Part shown: positions 54,418 through 63,423 of the stretch, piece by piece
How positions within the stretch are numbered: the stretch's first letter is position 1
How the letters are laid out: every line of letters starts with the position of its first letter
NCBI RefSeq assembly: GCF_042654585.1
Contig: NZ_JBHSGR010000012.1
Span: 77,015 to 141,014 of the forward strand
DNA from: Geodermatophilus arenarius
Lineage (GTDB): Bacteria > Actinomycetota > Actinomycetes > Mycobacteriales > Geodermatophilaceae
Length of the DNA: 64,000 nt
Direction: 5' to 3'
The notes under the pieces: generated by a model
The model's input: the letters and a program-made list of their open reading frames with translations, nothing else
What the model was told of the DNA's origin: nothing
Databases searched by the model: none
Made by a program: the position numbers and the translations under genes

Positions 54418-56183
54418 CCGTCTCCCTCCCGGGGCAGCAGGCGCTCGGGGACGTCGACCACGCGGGAGCGCAGCCACTCGCCCACGGCCTTGGCCTGCGG
54501 GTCGAACCGGGTCCCGGCGGCGACGCCGTCGCCGAGCAGCCCGGGCAGCTGGAACAGCAGCGCCCGCAGCCCGGGCAGCAGCTCGCGGGTGACCGGCAGC
54601 GCGGCGGCCTCGGGGAGCAGCGCGCGCAACCGGTCGGGGGTCAGGAAGGCGGCCAGCCAGGCGTAGCCGTCGTCGTCGCGGGCCCAGACCCCGAGGGTGG
54701 CCGCGCCGCCCTTGTCGCCGCTGCGGGCGCCGGCGACCCGGCCCAGCGGCACGCGGCGGGTCGGGCCGTCGTCGGCCCAGGCGGGCGGCCCGGGCGGCTC
54801 CGGGACGTCGGCGGCCCCCGCGGCGGGGACGGCCGACGGCAGGGTCTCGGTGGTCCCGTCGGGCAGCCCGACCACCTGCGGCACCTCGCCGGCCGGCACC
54901 CACGCGGCGGAGTAGACGCCGTACGGGGTCGGGCTCGGCGGCGCGGAGGTGGCGTGGAAGCCGGGGATGCTGGCCAGGCCCAGCTCGATCACCGGCACGG
55001 TGAACGCCTTGCCCACCCGGCGTCGGTCGCGGTCCTTGACCGTGACGTGCAGCAGCGCGGCGGCCTCCTCCTGCACGCCGGCGTCGGGGGAGTCGGTGCG
55101 GGCCAGGGTGACGGTGACGTCCTCGACGCCGGCCAGCGCCGGGGCCAGCTGGCGGCGCAGCAGCTCCGCCTTGCGCTCGACCTCCAGCCCGGTCAGCGGC
55201 AGCGTCATCGCGTTGCGGAAGCCGCCGAGCCGGTTGACCGCCACCTTGAGCAGCCCCGCAGGTGGCAGCCCGCGCGCGCCGGAGACCTCCACCCGGTCGG
55301 GGCCGGCCTGCCGCAGCCGCAGCGTGTCGAAGCGGGTGACGACGTCCGGCCCGCCGTAGCGGCTGCCGGTGAGCTCGTAGAGCAGCTGCTCGGTGACCGT
55401 CCCGGCCGTCACCGCGCCGCCGGTGCCGGGGTGCTTGGTGATCACCGACGTGCCGTCGGCGGCGATCTCGGCCAGCGGGAAGCCGGCGTGGTCCAGTGCG
55501 GCGGGGTCGGCGTCGAGCAGCTCGGCGAAAAAGCTGTAGTTGCCGCCGGTGGCCTGCGCGCCGCACTCGAGCACGTGCCCGGCCACGGTCGCGCCGGCCA
55601 GCGCGTCCCAGTCGTCCGCACCCCAGCCGTGGTGCCAGGCCGCGGGCCCGACGACGAGGCTCGCGTCGGTGACCCGCCCGGTGACGACGACGTCGGCGCC
55701 GGCCTGCAGCGCCCGCACGATGCCGCGGCAGCCGAGGTAGGCGTTGGCGGTGAGCGCGTCGTCCACGTCGTGGTCGCCGGGCGGGCGGTCGCCGGCGCGC
55801 AGCCGGCCGCGGAGGTCGCCGAGGCGGGGGAGCAGGTCGTCCCCGCTCACGGTGGCGACCCGCACCGGGAGCCCGAGCCGCTCCCCGAGCGCGGTGACCG
55901 CGGCGGCCAGGCCCCGCGGGTTCAGCCCGCCGGCGTTGGCCACGACCCGGACGCCGCGCTCCAGCGCGGTGCCCAGGCACTCCTCCAGCTGGGACAGGAA
56001 GCTGCGCGCCCACCCGGCGGACGGGTCCTCGGCCTTCTGCCGGCCGAGGATGAGCATGGTCAGCTCGGCCAGGTAGTCGCCGGTGAGGACGTCGACCTCA
56101 CCGCCGTCGAGCATCTCGCGCATGGCGGCGTGCCGGTCGCCGTAGAACCCGGACACGTTGGCCACCCGCAGCGGCGCCGTCAC
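54414..56183 (-). CDS. atuA: AtuA family protein (acyclic terpene utilisation, DUF1446)
   Basis: 589 residues, matching Pseudomonas AtuA in length. N-terminal DUF1446 domain (VANVSGFYGDR, DYLAELTMLILG, VVANAGGLNPRG, VVTGRVTDASLV) and a C-terminal ferredoxin-fold domain (RSGDKGGAATLGVWAR) after about 470. AtuA is required for citronellol and geraniol growth in Pseudomonas, but its reaction is still undefined. Its place directly before the carboxylase subunits mirrors the atu cluster. GTG 56183 overlaps the preceding stop (GTGA). Confidence 0.9.
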   Translation of the reverse strand: MTAPLRVANVSGFYGDRHAAMREMLDGGEVDVLTGDYLAELTMLILGRQKAEDPSAGWARSFLSQLEECLGTALERGVRVVANAGGLNPRGLAAAVTALGERLGLPVRVATVSGDDLLPRLGDLRGRLRAGDRPPGDHDVDDALTANAYLGCRGIVRALQAGADVVVTGRVTDASLVVGPAAWHHGWGADDWDALAGATVAGHVLECGAQATGGNYSFFAELLDADPAALDHAGFPLAEIAADGTSVITKHPGTGGAVTAGTVTEQLLYELTGSRYGGPDVVTRFDTLRLRQAGPDRVEVSGARGLPPAGLLKVAVNRLGGFRNAMTLPLTGLEVERKAELLRRQLAPALAGVEDVTVTLARTDSPDAGVQEEAAALLHVTVKDRDRRRVGKAFTVPVIELGLASIPGFHATSAPPSPTPYGVYSAAWVPAGEVPQVVGLPDGTTETLPSAVPAAGAADVPEPPGPPAWADDGPTRRVPLGRVAGARSGDKGGAATLGVWARDDDGYAWLAAFLTPDRLRALLPEAAALPVTRELLPGLRALLFQLPGLLGDGVAAGTRFDPQAKAVGEWLRSRVVDVPERLLPREGDG

Positions 56184-56974
56184 CGCAGCGGCTCCCGCCC
56201 GGCGCCGGGCGGGCCGGCGAAGGCCTGCGCGATGCCCGCCCACTCCCGCGCGGCCGGCCCGGTCACCTCGAGGTCCAGGTCGTCGCGGTGCCGGCGCTGG
56301 GTGACCAGCAGGCAGAAGTCGAGCGCGGTCCCGCGGACGACGTCGGCGGCGTCGTACGGTCCCCAGGTCCAGGACTCCCCGCCGGGGCCGGTCAGCTCCA
56401 CCCGCACCGGGCGGTCGGGCACCGGCAGGCCGCGGACGGCGTAGGCGAACGGCCGGGCGCGCACGCCGATCTCGGCGACCGACCGCAGCCGCGCGGTCGG
56501 CTCCCGGGTCTGGCCGAGCGCGTCCACGACGTCCTGCCCGTGCGCCCAGGTCTCCATCAGCCGGGCCGTGACGAACGACGCCGGACTCATCGGCGGCCCG
56601 AACCACGGCACCCGGACGCCGGGGTCGGCGGCCCGCAGCGCCGCGGCGAGCGCCGCCCGTCCCGACCGCCAGGCGGCGAGCACGTCGGCCGGGGGATCGG
56701 CGCGGCCCTCGCGGGTCAGCCGCTCCACGTACTCGCCGGCGCCCTCCCCGAGGCCGGCCACCAGCGCGGCGAACCCGGCGGGGTCGGTGACGGCGAGCAG
56801 CGCGTCCCGGTCGAAGAACCGCAGGTGGTTGACGGTGTCGCGGACGTCCCAGCCGGCCGCGGGGGTCGGGGTCAGCCAGGCGGCGTCGTCGAGCGGGGCG
56901 ACGCGCGCGTCGAGGTCGGCGGACTCGGCGTCGAGGTCGTCGACCAGCGCCTGCAGCAGCGGGGCGCCGCTCAC
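56180..56974 (-). CDS. TIGR03084-type metal-binding protein (mycothiol-dependent enzyme-like)
   Basis: 264 residues. The N-terminal DinB/maleylpyruvate-isomerase-like four-helix domain shows GWDVRDTVNHLRFFDRDAL with His50 and ETWAHGQDVVDAL with the H-x3-D metal pair; a C-terminal domain follows. The family uses mycothiol in some members and is common beside AtuA and acyl-CoA genes in actinobacteria. Its role in the pathway is unknown: isomerisation or detoxification of a reactive intermediate are possibilities. GTGA overlap with the upstream dehydrogenase. Confidence 0.87.
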   Translation of the reverse strand: MSGAPLLQALVDDLDAESADLDARVAPLDDAAWLTPTPAAGWDVRDTVNHLRFFDRDALLAVTDPAGFAALVAGLGEGAGEYVERLTREGRADPPADVLAAWRSGRAALAAALRAADPGVRVPWFGPPMSPASFVTARLMETWAHGQDVVDALGQTREPTARLRSVAEIGVRARPFAYAVRGLPVPDRPVRVELTGPGGESWTWGPYDAADVVRGTALDFCLLVTQRRHRDDLDLEVTGPAAREWAGIAQAFAGPPGAGREPLR

Positions 56975-58116
56975 GCGTCGAACCCGTCCATCCGGGCCAG
57001 CACCTGCAGCATCACCTCGTCGGCGCCGCCGCCGATCGAGGCCAGCCGGCTGTCCCGGAAGAACCGGGAGGTCCAGGTCTCCTCCATGTAGCCCATGCCG
57101 CCGTGGAACTGCAGGCAGGCGTCGGCCACCTCGCGCAGCAGCCGGCCGGCCGTCAGCTTGGCCACCGTGGCCGCCCGGGTGGTGTCCTCGCCGTCCACGT
57201 AGGCCTGCGCGCACGCGTAGTTGTGCGACTGCAGCAGGTCGACCTGCGCCGACAGCTCGGTCAGCCGGAAGACGACGTACTGGTTGGCCGCGAGCGGCCG
57301 GCCGAACGCCTGCCGCTGCCGGAGGTGCTCGCGGGTGCGCTCGAGCGCGTGCCGGCAGCTGCCCACCGCGCCGTAGGCGGCGAACATCCGCTCGACGACG
57401 AACTGCGCCATCTGCTGCTGGAAGCCGCGGCCGACCGTGCCGATCGTGTTCGACACCGGCACCCGCACGTCGTCGAAGAACAGCTCGGCGGTGTCGGAGG
57501 AGCGGTTGCCGAGCTTGTCCAGCTTCCGGGAGACGGAGAACCCGGGGGTGTCGGTGGGGACGACGATCTGGCTCATCCCGCGGTGGCCGCCCTCGTCGGA
57601 GGTGCGCGCCAGCAGGCACAGCCAGTCGGCCTGGGTGCCGTTGGTGATGTAGAGCTTGCTGCCGTTGACCACCCACTCGTCGCCGTCCCGCACCGCGCGG
57701 GTGCGCAGCCCGGCGACGTCGGAGCCGGCGCCGGGCTCGGTGACGGCGATCGAGCAGACCGCGGTGCCGCGGATCGCGGGTTCCAGGTAGCGGCGCTTGA
57801 GCTCGTCGCTGCCGAACTCGTGCAGCGACGGCGTGGCCATCATCGTCTGCACGCCGATCGCCATCGGGACGCCGGCGCAGCCGGACCGGTGCAGCTCCTC
57901 GCAGAGGATGACGCTGAACAGGTGGTCGGCGCCCTGCCCGCCGTACTCGGGGTCGTACTCCAGGCCCAGCAGGCCGAGCTCGCCGAGCTTCGGGAACAGC
58001 TCGTGCGCCGGGAAGGTGCCGGCCCGCTCCCACTCGTCGACGTGCGGGGCGATCTCCCGCTCGACGACGTCGCGCACCGTCTTCCGGAACGCGGCGTGCT
58101 CGCTGGTGAAGCGCAT
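56971..58116 (-). CDS. Acyl-CoA dehydrogenase (second, AtuD/LiuA-like)
   Basis: 381 residues. VTEPGAGSD, RQRQAFGRPL and FHGGMGYMEETWTSRFFRD are the family marks. As in the first dehydrogenase, the classical Glu position is Gly (Gly363 in IGGGADEV), and Glu242 in VVERMF occupies the helix-G base position of isovaleryl-CoA dehydrogenase. First gene of the seven-gene operon. The ATG has only a weak GGGGG ribosome site. The operator at 58162-58175 lies 46 bases upstream. Confidence 0.93.
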   Translation of the reverse strand: MRFTSEHAAFRKTVRDVVEREIAPHVDEWERAGTFPAHELFPKLGELGLLGLEYDPEYGGQGADHLFSVILCEELHRSGCAGVPMAIGVQTMMATPSLHEFGSDELKRRYLEPAIRGTAVCSIAVTEPGAGSDVAGLRTRAVRDGDEWVVNGSKLYITNGTQADWLCLLARTSDEGGHRGMSQIVVPTDTPGFSVSRKLDKLGNRSSDTAELFFDDVRVPVSNTIGTVGRGFQQQMAQFVVERMFAAYGAVGSCRHALERTREHLRQRQAFGRPLAANQYVVFRLTELSAQVDLLQSHNYACAQAYVDGEDTTRAATVAKLTAGRLLREVADACLQFHGGMGYMEETWTSRFFRDSRLASIGGGADEVMLQVLARMDGFDA

Positions 58117-58160
58117 GGGGACCCCCGGCGGAGGCGGCGCGGCACGGGCCGCGGCCGGAC

Positions 58161-58188
58161 TTGACGACGGCGTCAGGTCTATCAGGAT
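58161..58188 (+). promoter_or_regulatory. Second copy of the TetR operator, in a divergent promoter region
   Basis: TGACG-N4-CGTCA at 58162-58175, differing in one central base from the site at 47714 (TTGACGACGGCGTCAGG here, TTGACGACCGCGTCAGG there). On the plus strand TTGACG, 16 bases and CAGGAT would serve the LLM gene; the site is also 46 bases before the start of the minus-strand operon. Confidence 0.6.
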
Positions 58189-58234
58189 GGTGTGACCTGC
58201 ACAACGATCGGTCGGGTCGACGGGAGGACGCGCG

Positions 58235-59257
58235 ATGAGGCTGGGGCTGTCGCTGGGCTACTGGGGCGCCGGCCCGCCGCCGGGTCAGGGGGAGCTGGTC
58301 GCGCTCGCCGAGGACCTCGGCTTCGACTCGGTGTGGACGGCGGAGGCCTACGGGTCCGACGCGCTCACCCCGCTGGCGTGGCTGGGCAGCCGGACGACGC
58401 GGCTGCGGCTGGGCACCGGCGTCGTCCAGGTGTCGGCGCGCACCCCGACCGCCACCGCCATGGCCGCGCTCACGCTGGACCACCTCTCCGGCGGCCGCTT
58501 CGTCCTCGGCCTGGGCGTCTCCGGACCCCAGGTGGTCGAGGGCTGGTACGGCCAGCCCTATCCCCGGCCGCTGGCACGGACCCGCGAGTACGTGGCGGTG
58601 CTCCGGCAGGCCTTCGCCCGCGAGGTGGTCCGCCTCGACGGCGAGCAGTACCGCATCCCGTTCCCCGGCGGCACGGGGCTGGGCAAGGCGCTGCGGCCGA
58701 CCGTCCACCCGCTGCGGGCCGACCTCCCGGTGCTGCTCGCCGCGGAGGGCCCGAAGAACGTCGCGCTGGCCGCGGAGGTCGCCGACGGCTGGATCCCGCT
58801 GTTCTACTCGCCGCACGACGACGCCCACTACCGCGCGGCGCTGGCCGAGGGCTTCGCCCGCCCCGGCGCCCGCCGGACCGCGGACGACTTCGAGGTGGCG
58901 TGCACGGTGCCGGTGGAGGTCGACGACGACGTCGACGCCGCGGCCGACCGGGTGCGCCCGATGCTCGCGCTCTACGTCGGCGGCATGGGCGCCCGCGGGG
59001 TGAACTTCCACTACGAGGTCTTCGCCCGGATGGGGTTCGAGGCCGAGTGCGCCCGCATCCAGGAGCTCTACCTGTCCGGCGCCAAGGCCGAGGCGGTCGC
59101 GGCCGTGCCGCTGGCGATGGTGGAGAAGGTGGCCCTCGTCGGGCCGCGGGCCAAGATCGCCGACGACCTCGCGGCGTGGGAGGCGTCGCCGGTCACCACG
59201 ATGCTCGTCTCCGGGCCGCCGGAGACGCTGCGGACGATGGCCGAGCTGGTGGGCTGA
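58235..59257 (+). CDS. LLM-class oxidoreductase, probably F420-dependent
   Basis: 340 residues, luciferase-like barrel. MRLGLSLGYWG start, AEDLGFDSVWTAEAYGSDAL, RLGTGVVQVSARTP and GLGVSGPQVVEGWYG are typical of the actinobacterial F420-using branch (as in Mer and related TIGR03559-like proteins). Substrate unknown. Strong GGGAGGA site before the ATG. Its promoter region holds the TetR operator, so it may belong to the acyl-CoA regulon; it could act on an oxygenated intermediate there (inference). Patatin and acyltransferase genes follow on the same strand. Confidence 0.91.
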   Translation: MRLGLSLGYWGAGPPPGQGELVALAEDLGFDSVWTAEAYGSDALTPLAWLGSRTTRLRLGTGVVQVSARTPTATAMAALTLDHLSGGRFVLGLGVSGPQVVEGWYGQPYPRPLARTREYVAVLRQAFAREVVRLDGEQYRIPFPGGTGLGKALRPTVHPLRADLPVLLAAEGPKNVALAAEVADGWIPLFYSPHDDAHYRAALAEGFARPGARRTADDFEVACTVPVEVDDDVDAAADRVRPMLALYVGGMGARGVNFHYEVFARMGFEAECARIQELYLSGAKAEAVAAVPLAMVEKVALVGPRAKIADDLAAWEASPVTTMLVSGPPETLRTMAELVG

Positions 59258-59299
59258 GTGCCGGGAGGCCGGGTGGCGGTCCGCCGCCCGGGTGCCACG

Positions 59300-60160
59300 A
59301 TGCGGGGCGTGGCAGCGACCGGCGGCACCGCGTTCGTCCTCGGCGGCGGGGGAGTGCTCGGCGCGGCCGAGGTCGGCATGCTGGGGGCGCTGCTCGAGCG
59401 CGGCGTCCGGCCCGACCTGGTCGTGGGCACCTCGGTGGGCGCGATCAACGGCGCGCTCGTCGCCGCCGACCCGACGCCGGCCGCGGTGGACCGGCTGCGC
59501 GCGGTGTGGGAGGAGCTGGCCTCCCGGCGGGTGTTCGCCGGGTCGGTGCTCGGCCGGGTCGGCACGCTGGTCCGGACCCGCACGCACCTGCACCCGCGCG
59601 AGCCGCTGCGGGAGATGCTCGAGGACGCCCTGCCGGTGTCGACGTTCGAGGAGCTCCCCGTCCCGTTCCAGTGCGTCGCGGCGAGCATCGAGCGGGCGGC
59701 CGAGCACTGGTTCACCGACGGCGACCTGGTCGACGCGGTGCTCGCCTCCTGCGCCGTCCCCGGGCTGCTGCCGCCGGTGGAGGTCGACGGCGAGCACTAC
59801 CTCGACGGCGGCCTGGTGCACAGCATCCCGGTCGGCCGCGCGGTGACGCTGGGCGCCGGCACCGTCTACGTGCTGCACGTCGGGCGGATCGACCGGCCGC
59901 TGTCCCCGCCGGCCCGGCCGTGGGAGGTCGCCACGGTCGCCTTCGAAATCGCCCGCCGGCATCGGTTCACCACCGACCTCGCCACGCTGCCGGAGGGGGT
60001 CACGGTGCACGTGCTGCCCGCCGGGGACCCGGACCCGCCGGGGGCGGCCAACCTGCGCTACCGCGACTTCTCCGGCGTGCCGGCCCGCATCGAGCGGGCC
60101 CGCGCCGCGGCGGGGGAGTACCTGGACCGGGTCGCCGCCGGCCCGGGCGGGGGAGTCTGA
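59300..60160 (+). CDS. Patatin-like phospholipase family protein
   Basis: 286 residues. The oxyanion loop LGGGGVLGAAEVG, nucleophile elbow GTSVG (Ser45) and the dyad Asp169 (LDGGLVHS) show an intact patatin-type lipase. No signal peptide. ATG 59300 is my choice; GTG 59258 directly after the LLM stop, or GTG 59309, are possible, since none has a good ribosome site. It ends one base before the acyltransferase gene, suggesting joint lipid turnover (deacylation and reacylation). Confidence 0.9.
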   Translation: MRGVAATGGTAFVLGGGGVLGAAEVGMLGALLERGVRPDLVVGTSVGAINGALVAADPTPAAVDRLRAVWEELASRRVFAGSVLGRVGTLVRTRTHLHPREPLREMLEDALPVSTFEELPVPFQCVAASIERAAEHWFTDGDLVDAVLASCAVPGLLPPVEVDGEHYLDGGLVHSIPVGRAVTLGAGTVYVLHVGRIDRPLSPPARPWEVATVAFEIARRHRFTTDLATLPEGVTVHVLPAGDPDPPGAANLRYRDFSGVPARIERARAAAGEYLDRVAAGPGGGV

Positions 60161-60161
60161 G

Positions 60162-61190
60162 GTGCTGCCCCCGCGCCGCGTCCGCCGGGTCGCCGGCCCG
60201 CTCCTGGTCGGCGTGCTCGCGCTCGCCGTCCTCCTGCTGCCGGTGCTCGCCGTCGTGGCGGTGCTCGTCTCGTTCTTCCTGCCCGGGCGGCTGCGCGCGC
60301 TGCGGCTGCTGTGCTTCGGGCTGGTCTACCTCGGCCTCGAGGTGGCCGGGCTGGCCGCCGCGGCGGTGCTGTGGGTGGCCGCCGGCTTCGGCCGCCGGCT
60401 GGACTCCCCGCGCTCCCGGGCGGCGCACTACACGGTGCTGCGGGTGCTGCTCGACGTGCTCATGCGGACCGCGCAGCGGCTGTTCGCGCTGCGGCTGGTC
60501 ACCGACGGGGAGTCCTGGTCGCCGCTGGACGACGGCGTGCCCGGCTCGACCAACGCCATGGTGGTCCTCTCCCGGCACGCCGGCCCCGGCGACTCGTTCC
60601 TGCTGGTGCACACGCTGATGAACCGCGACCACCTGCGCCAGCCGCGGATCGTGCTCAAGGACGTGCTGCAGCTGGACCCGCTGGTCGACGTCTACCTCAA
60701 CCGGCTGCCCAACTCCTTCGTCTCCGCCGACCCGGCGGCCGGGCGGAGCCCGGAGGAGGCCATCGGCGACCTCGCCCGCGACCTGGGCGAGGAGGACGCG
60801 CTGCTGATCTTCCCCGAGGGCGCGAACTACACGCCGCGGCGCAAGGTGCGGGCCGTCCAGCGGCTGCGCGAGCGCGGGCTGCTGGCGGCCGTGCGGCGGG
60901 CGGAGGCGATGCGGAACCTGCTGCCCCCGCGTCCCGGCGGCGTCGTCGCGGCGCTGCAGGCGGCCCCGCACGCCGACGTCGTCCTCGTCGCGCACACCGG
61001 GCTGGAGCACCTGAGCACGGTCCGGGACGTGTGGCGGGGGCTGCCCATCGACAAGACGCTGCACCTGCGGTGGTGGTTCATCCCGGCCGCGGAGGTGCCG
61101 CGCGGCGAGGCGGAGCTGACCGACTGGCTCTACCGCTGGTGGGAGACCATCGACGACTGGATCAGCACGACCTCGGCAACGGTCAGATGA
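60162..61190 (+). CDS. 1-acyl-glycerol-3-phosphate-type acyltransferase with membrane N-terminus
   Basis: 342 residues. Two hydrophobic spans at about 12-40 and 45-75, then the PlsC-like domain: HX4D as His139-AGPG-Asp144 and the substrate loop FPEG at 217-220. A long insertion after FPEG (RRKVRAVQRLRERGLLAAV) is typical of the LCLAT/YihG-like group. It probably transfers an acyl group onto a lysolipid at the inner membrane. Begins one base after the patatin stop, so co-translated. Confidence 0.88.
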   Translation: MLPPRRVRRVAGPLLVGVLALAVLLLPVLAVVAVLVSFFLPGRLRALRLLCFGLVYLGLEVAGLAAAAVLWVAAGFGRRLDSPRSRAAHYTVLRVLLDVLMRTAQRLFALRLVTDGESWSPLDDGVPGSTNAMVVLSRHAGPGDSFLLVHTLMNRDHLRQPRIVLKDVLQLDPLVDVYLNRLPNSFVSADPAAGRSPEEAIGDLARDLGEEDALLIFPEGANYTPRRKVRAVQRLRERGLLAAVRRAEAMRNLLPPRPGGVVAALQAAPHADVVLVAHTGLEHLSTVRDVWRGLPIDKTLHLRWWFIPAAEVPRGEAELTDWLYRWWETIDDWISTTSATVR

Positions 61191-61257
61191 CCGATGCCCC
61201 GCCGTCCGCGGGGCAACGAGCGTGGGAGGCGGACCCCGCACCCCCGAGGAGGTCGTC

Positions 61258-62013
61258 GTGACCGGTGCCCCTCCCGTCCCCACCGTCGTGCTGGTGCACG
61301 GCGCGTTCGCCGACAGCTCCGGGTGGAACGGCGTGATCGCGCGCCTGTTCGCGGCCGGCGTCCGCGCGCAGGCGGTGGCCAACCCCCTGCGCGGGATCCC
61401 CGCCGACACCGAGTACGTCGCCGCCGCGCTGCAGCAGGTCCCGGGCCCGGTGCTCGCCGTCGGCCACTCCTACGGGGGCGCGGTGGTCACCAACGCCGCC
61501 GCCCGCGCGGACGACGTGGTCGGCCTCGTCTACGTCGCGGCGTTCGCGCCGGACGAGGGCGAGCTCCTCGCCGACGTCGAGGGCGGGTCGGTCGACAGCG
61601 TCCTGATGGGCGCGCTCGAGGAGCGCTCCTACCCGACCCCCGAGGGGCCGCGGACGGAGTGGGTGATCCGCGCCGACCGCTTCCACGACGCCTTCGCCGC
61701 GGACCTCCCGTCCGCGGTGACCGCCGTGATGGCCGCGACCCAGCGGCCGGTGTCGGTGCTCGGCTTCACCGTGCCGAGCGGCACCCCCGCCTGGCGCACC
61801 CTGCCGTCGTGGGCCGTGGTGCCGACCGGCGACCGGGCCGCCGGCACCGACGTGCTGCGCGCCATGGCCCGGCGGGCCGGCGCGGACGTCGTCGAGACCG
61901 AGGGCTCGCACGCGGTCATGATCTCGCAGCCGCAAGTGGTGGCCGACGTCATCCTGCGGGCGCTGGACTCGCTCGCCCGCGGCGTGACCCCGCCGGTGCC
62001 GGCCGGCGTCTGA
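61258..62013 (+). CDS. Alpha/beta hydrolase
   Basis: 251 residues. VLVHGAFADSSGWN gives the oxyanion region, GHSYGGAVV the nucleophile elbow, and EGSHAVMISQP the catalytic His near the C-terminus. The sequence belongs to the small hydrolase group related to plant hydroxynitrile lyase/methylesterases and to pyrethroid or chloroperoxidase-like esterases. GAGGAGG precedes the GTG at 61258. It starts 67 bases after the acyltransferase gene on the same strand. Confidence 0.9.
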   Translation: MTGAPPVPTVVLVHGAFADSSGWNGVIARLFAAGVRAQAVANPLRGIPADTEYVAAALQQVPGPVLAVGHSYGGAVVTNAAARADDVVGLVYVAAFAPDEGELLADVEGGSVDSVLMGALEERSYPTPEGPRTEWVIRADRFHDAFAADLPSAVTAVMAATQRPVSVLGFTVPSGTPAWRTLPSWAVVPTGDRAAGTDVLRAMARRAGADVVETEGSHAVMISQPQVVADVILRALDSLARGVTPPVPAGV

Positions 62014-62036
62014 CCGCGGCCGCCGGCCCCCGCCGG

Positions 62037-62774
62037 TCAGCCGCCGAAGCGCTCGAGCCGGACCGCGGACGGGTCGTGGCCGAGGTCGACCAGCGCCGTG
62101 GCGACGTCCTCCACGAAGTAGGTCGGGCCGCAGACGAAGGTGCGCGGCCGCGCCTCCGGGCCGAAGGCGTGCTCCTCCAGCAGCGCGCGGTCCACCCGGC
62201 GGGTCGGGCCCGTCCACCCGGGCGGCGCGGCGCGGGTGAGGGTGACCGTGGTCTCCGGCCCGAGCGAGCCGCGGCCGAGGAGGTCCTCGGCGCTGCGCGC
62301 GGAGTACAGGAGGCGGACCGGCGTCGTCCCGCCGGTGCGGCGGCGGTGCTCCAGCATCGACAGGAACGGGGCCACGCCCGCGCCCCCGGCCACCAGCTGC
62401 ACCGGCCGGCGCTCGCCGCGCTCGGAGTCCGCGCGCGCCGACCACACGAAGTACCCGCCGATGGGGCCGCGCAGCTCCAGCACGTCGCCCGCGCGCAGCT
62501 CGTCGGTCAGGTAGGGCGACACCTCGCCGTCGGGCAGCCGCTCCACGAGCAGGGAGACGGCCGGCTCCTCGGGCGCGGAGGCGATCGAGTAGCTGCGCTG
62601 CACCGTGTAGCCGTCCTCCGCGGTGAGGCGGAGGTCGACGTGCTGGCCCGGGAGGTGCCCGGTCCAGCCGGGCACCTCGAAGGACAGCCGCCGCACCCGG
62701 GCCGTCTCGGCGACGCCGCCGGTCAGCGTCGCCGGCAGCCAGGTCAGTCGCCGCTGTACCGCTGTTCCAGCCAC
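62037..62774 (-). CDS. Ferredoxin-reductase-like flavoprotein
   Basis: 245 residues. FAD-binding barrel with RSYSIAS, NAD(P)-binding domain with AGGAGVAPFLSML and the C-terminal CGPTYFVEDV. No iron-sulfur domain is attached. It likely passes electrons from NAD(P)H to the molybdoprotein encoded just upstream, whose stop it overlaps by 31 bases; this gene pair is a recurring arrangement in actinobacteria. Confidence 0.92.
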   Translation of the reverse strand: MAGTAVQRRLTWLPATLTGGVAETARVRRLSFEVPGWTGHLPGQHVDLRLTAEDGYTVQRSYSIASAPEEPAVSLLVERLPDGEVSPYLTDELRAGDVLELRGPIGGYFVWSARADSERGERRPVQLVAGGAGVAPFLSMLEHRRRTGGTTPVRLLYSARSAEDLLGRGSLGPETTVTLTRAAPPGWTGPTRRVDRALLEEHAFGPEARPRTFVCGPTYFVEDVATALVDLGHDPSAVRLERFGG

Positions 62775-63352
62775 GGGTCACCGCGGTCGTGGTAGCCGAA
62801 GGTCTCCCAGAAGCCGGGCTCGTCGACCCGGCTCAGCGCGAAGCCGCGCAGCCACTTGGCGCTCTTCCAGAAGTACAGGTGGGGCACCAGCAGCCGGGCC
62901 GGCCCGCCGTGCTCCGGGGGCAGCGGCTCGCCCTCGTAGGTGTCCACCACCCAGGCGCGGCCGCCGGTGACGTCGGCGAGCGGCAGGTTCGTGGTGTACC
63001 CGCCGTCGCAGAACGCCAGCACGAAGGCGGCCGCCGGCGGGAGGTCGGCCAGCAGCGTGTCGACGGCGACGCCCTCCCAGCGGGTGCCGAACTTCGACCA
63101 CTTGGTGACGCAGTGGATGTCGACCGAGACGGACTCGCGGGGCAGCGCCCGGAACTCGTCCCAGGTCCAGCGGCGCACGCCGTCGACCTCCCCCTGGACG
63201 GTGAGGTCCCACTCGGCCAGGGGCGTGCGCGGGGTCGGCCCGGCGGAGAGCACGGGGAAGGCGTCGCCGACGTCGTACTGCCCGGGTGGCAGCCGGTCGG
63301 CCGGGGTCGCGGCCGAGGCGCGGTGGCCGAACCCGCGGGAGATCAGGGACAT
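62744..63352 (-). CDS. Sulfite-oxidase-like molybdopterin oxidoreductase
   Basis: 202 residues, the sulfite oxidase molybdopterin-binding fold in its minimal form. Cys81 in DIHCVTKWSKF is the molybdenum ligand; YTTNLPLADV and GGPARLLVPHLYFWKSAKW are conserved cofactor contacts. No Tat signal is seen, so unlike MsrP (YedY) it stays in the cytoplasm. Very strong GGGAGGAG site before the ATG. Works with the overlapping flavoprotein gene; the substrate is not known. Confidence 0.92.
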   Translation of the reverse strand: MSLISRGFGHRASAATPADRLPPGQYDVGDAFPVLSAGPTPRTPLAEWDLTVQGEVDGVRRWTWDEFRALPRESVSVDIHCVTKWSKFGTRWEGVAVDTLLADLPPAAAFVLAFCDGGYTTNLPLADVTGGRAWVVDTYEGEPLPPEHGGPARLLVPHLYFWKSAKWLRGFALSRVDEPGFWETFGYHDRGDPWLEQRYSGD

Positions 63353-63423
63353 GGCGGCTCCTCCCGACGACGTCCCGACTGTGCCGGGGCGGCCGCCCGG
63401 CGGCATCGGTCGATCGACCGCCG

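Noticed and set aside
62010..62040. CTGACCG/CGGTCAG inverted repeat between convergent stops
   Set aside because: The arms are only 7 bp with a poorly paired interior, so a terminator call is not well supported.
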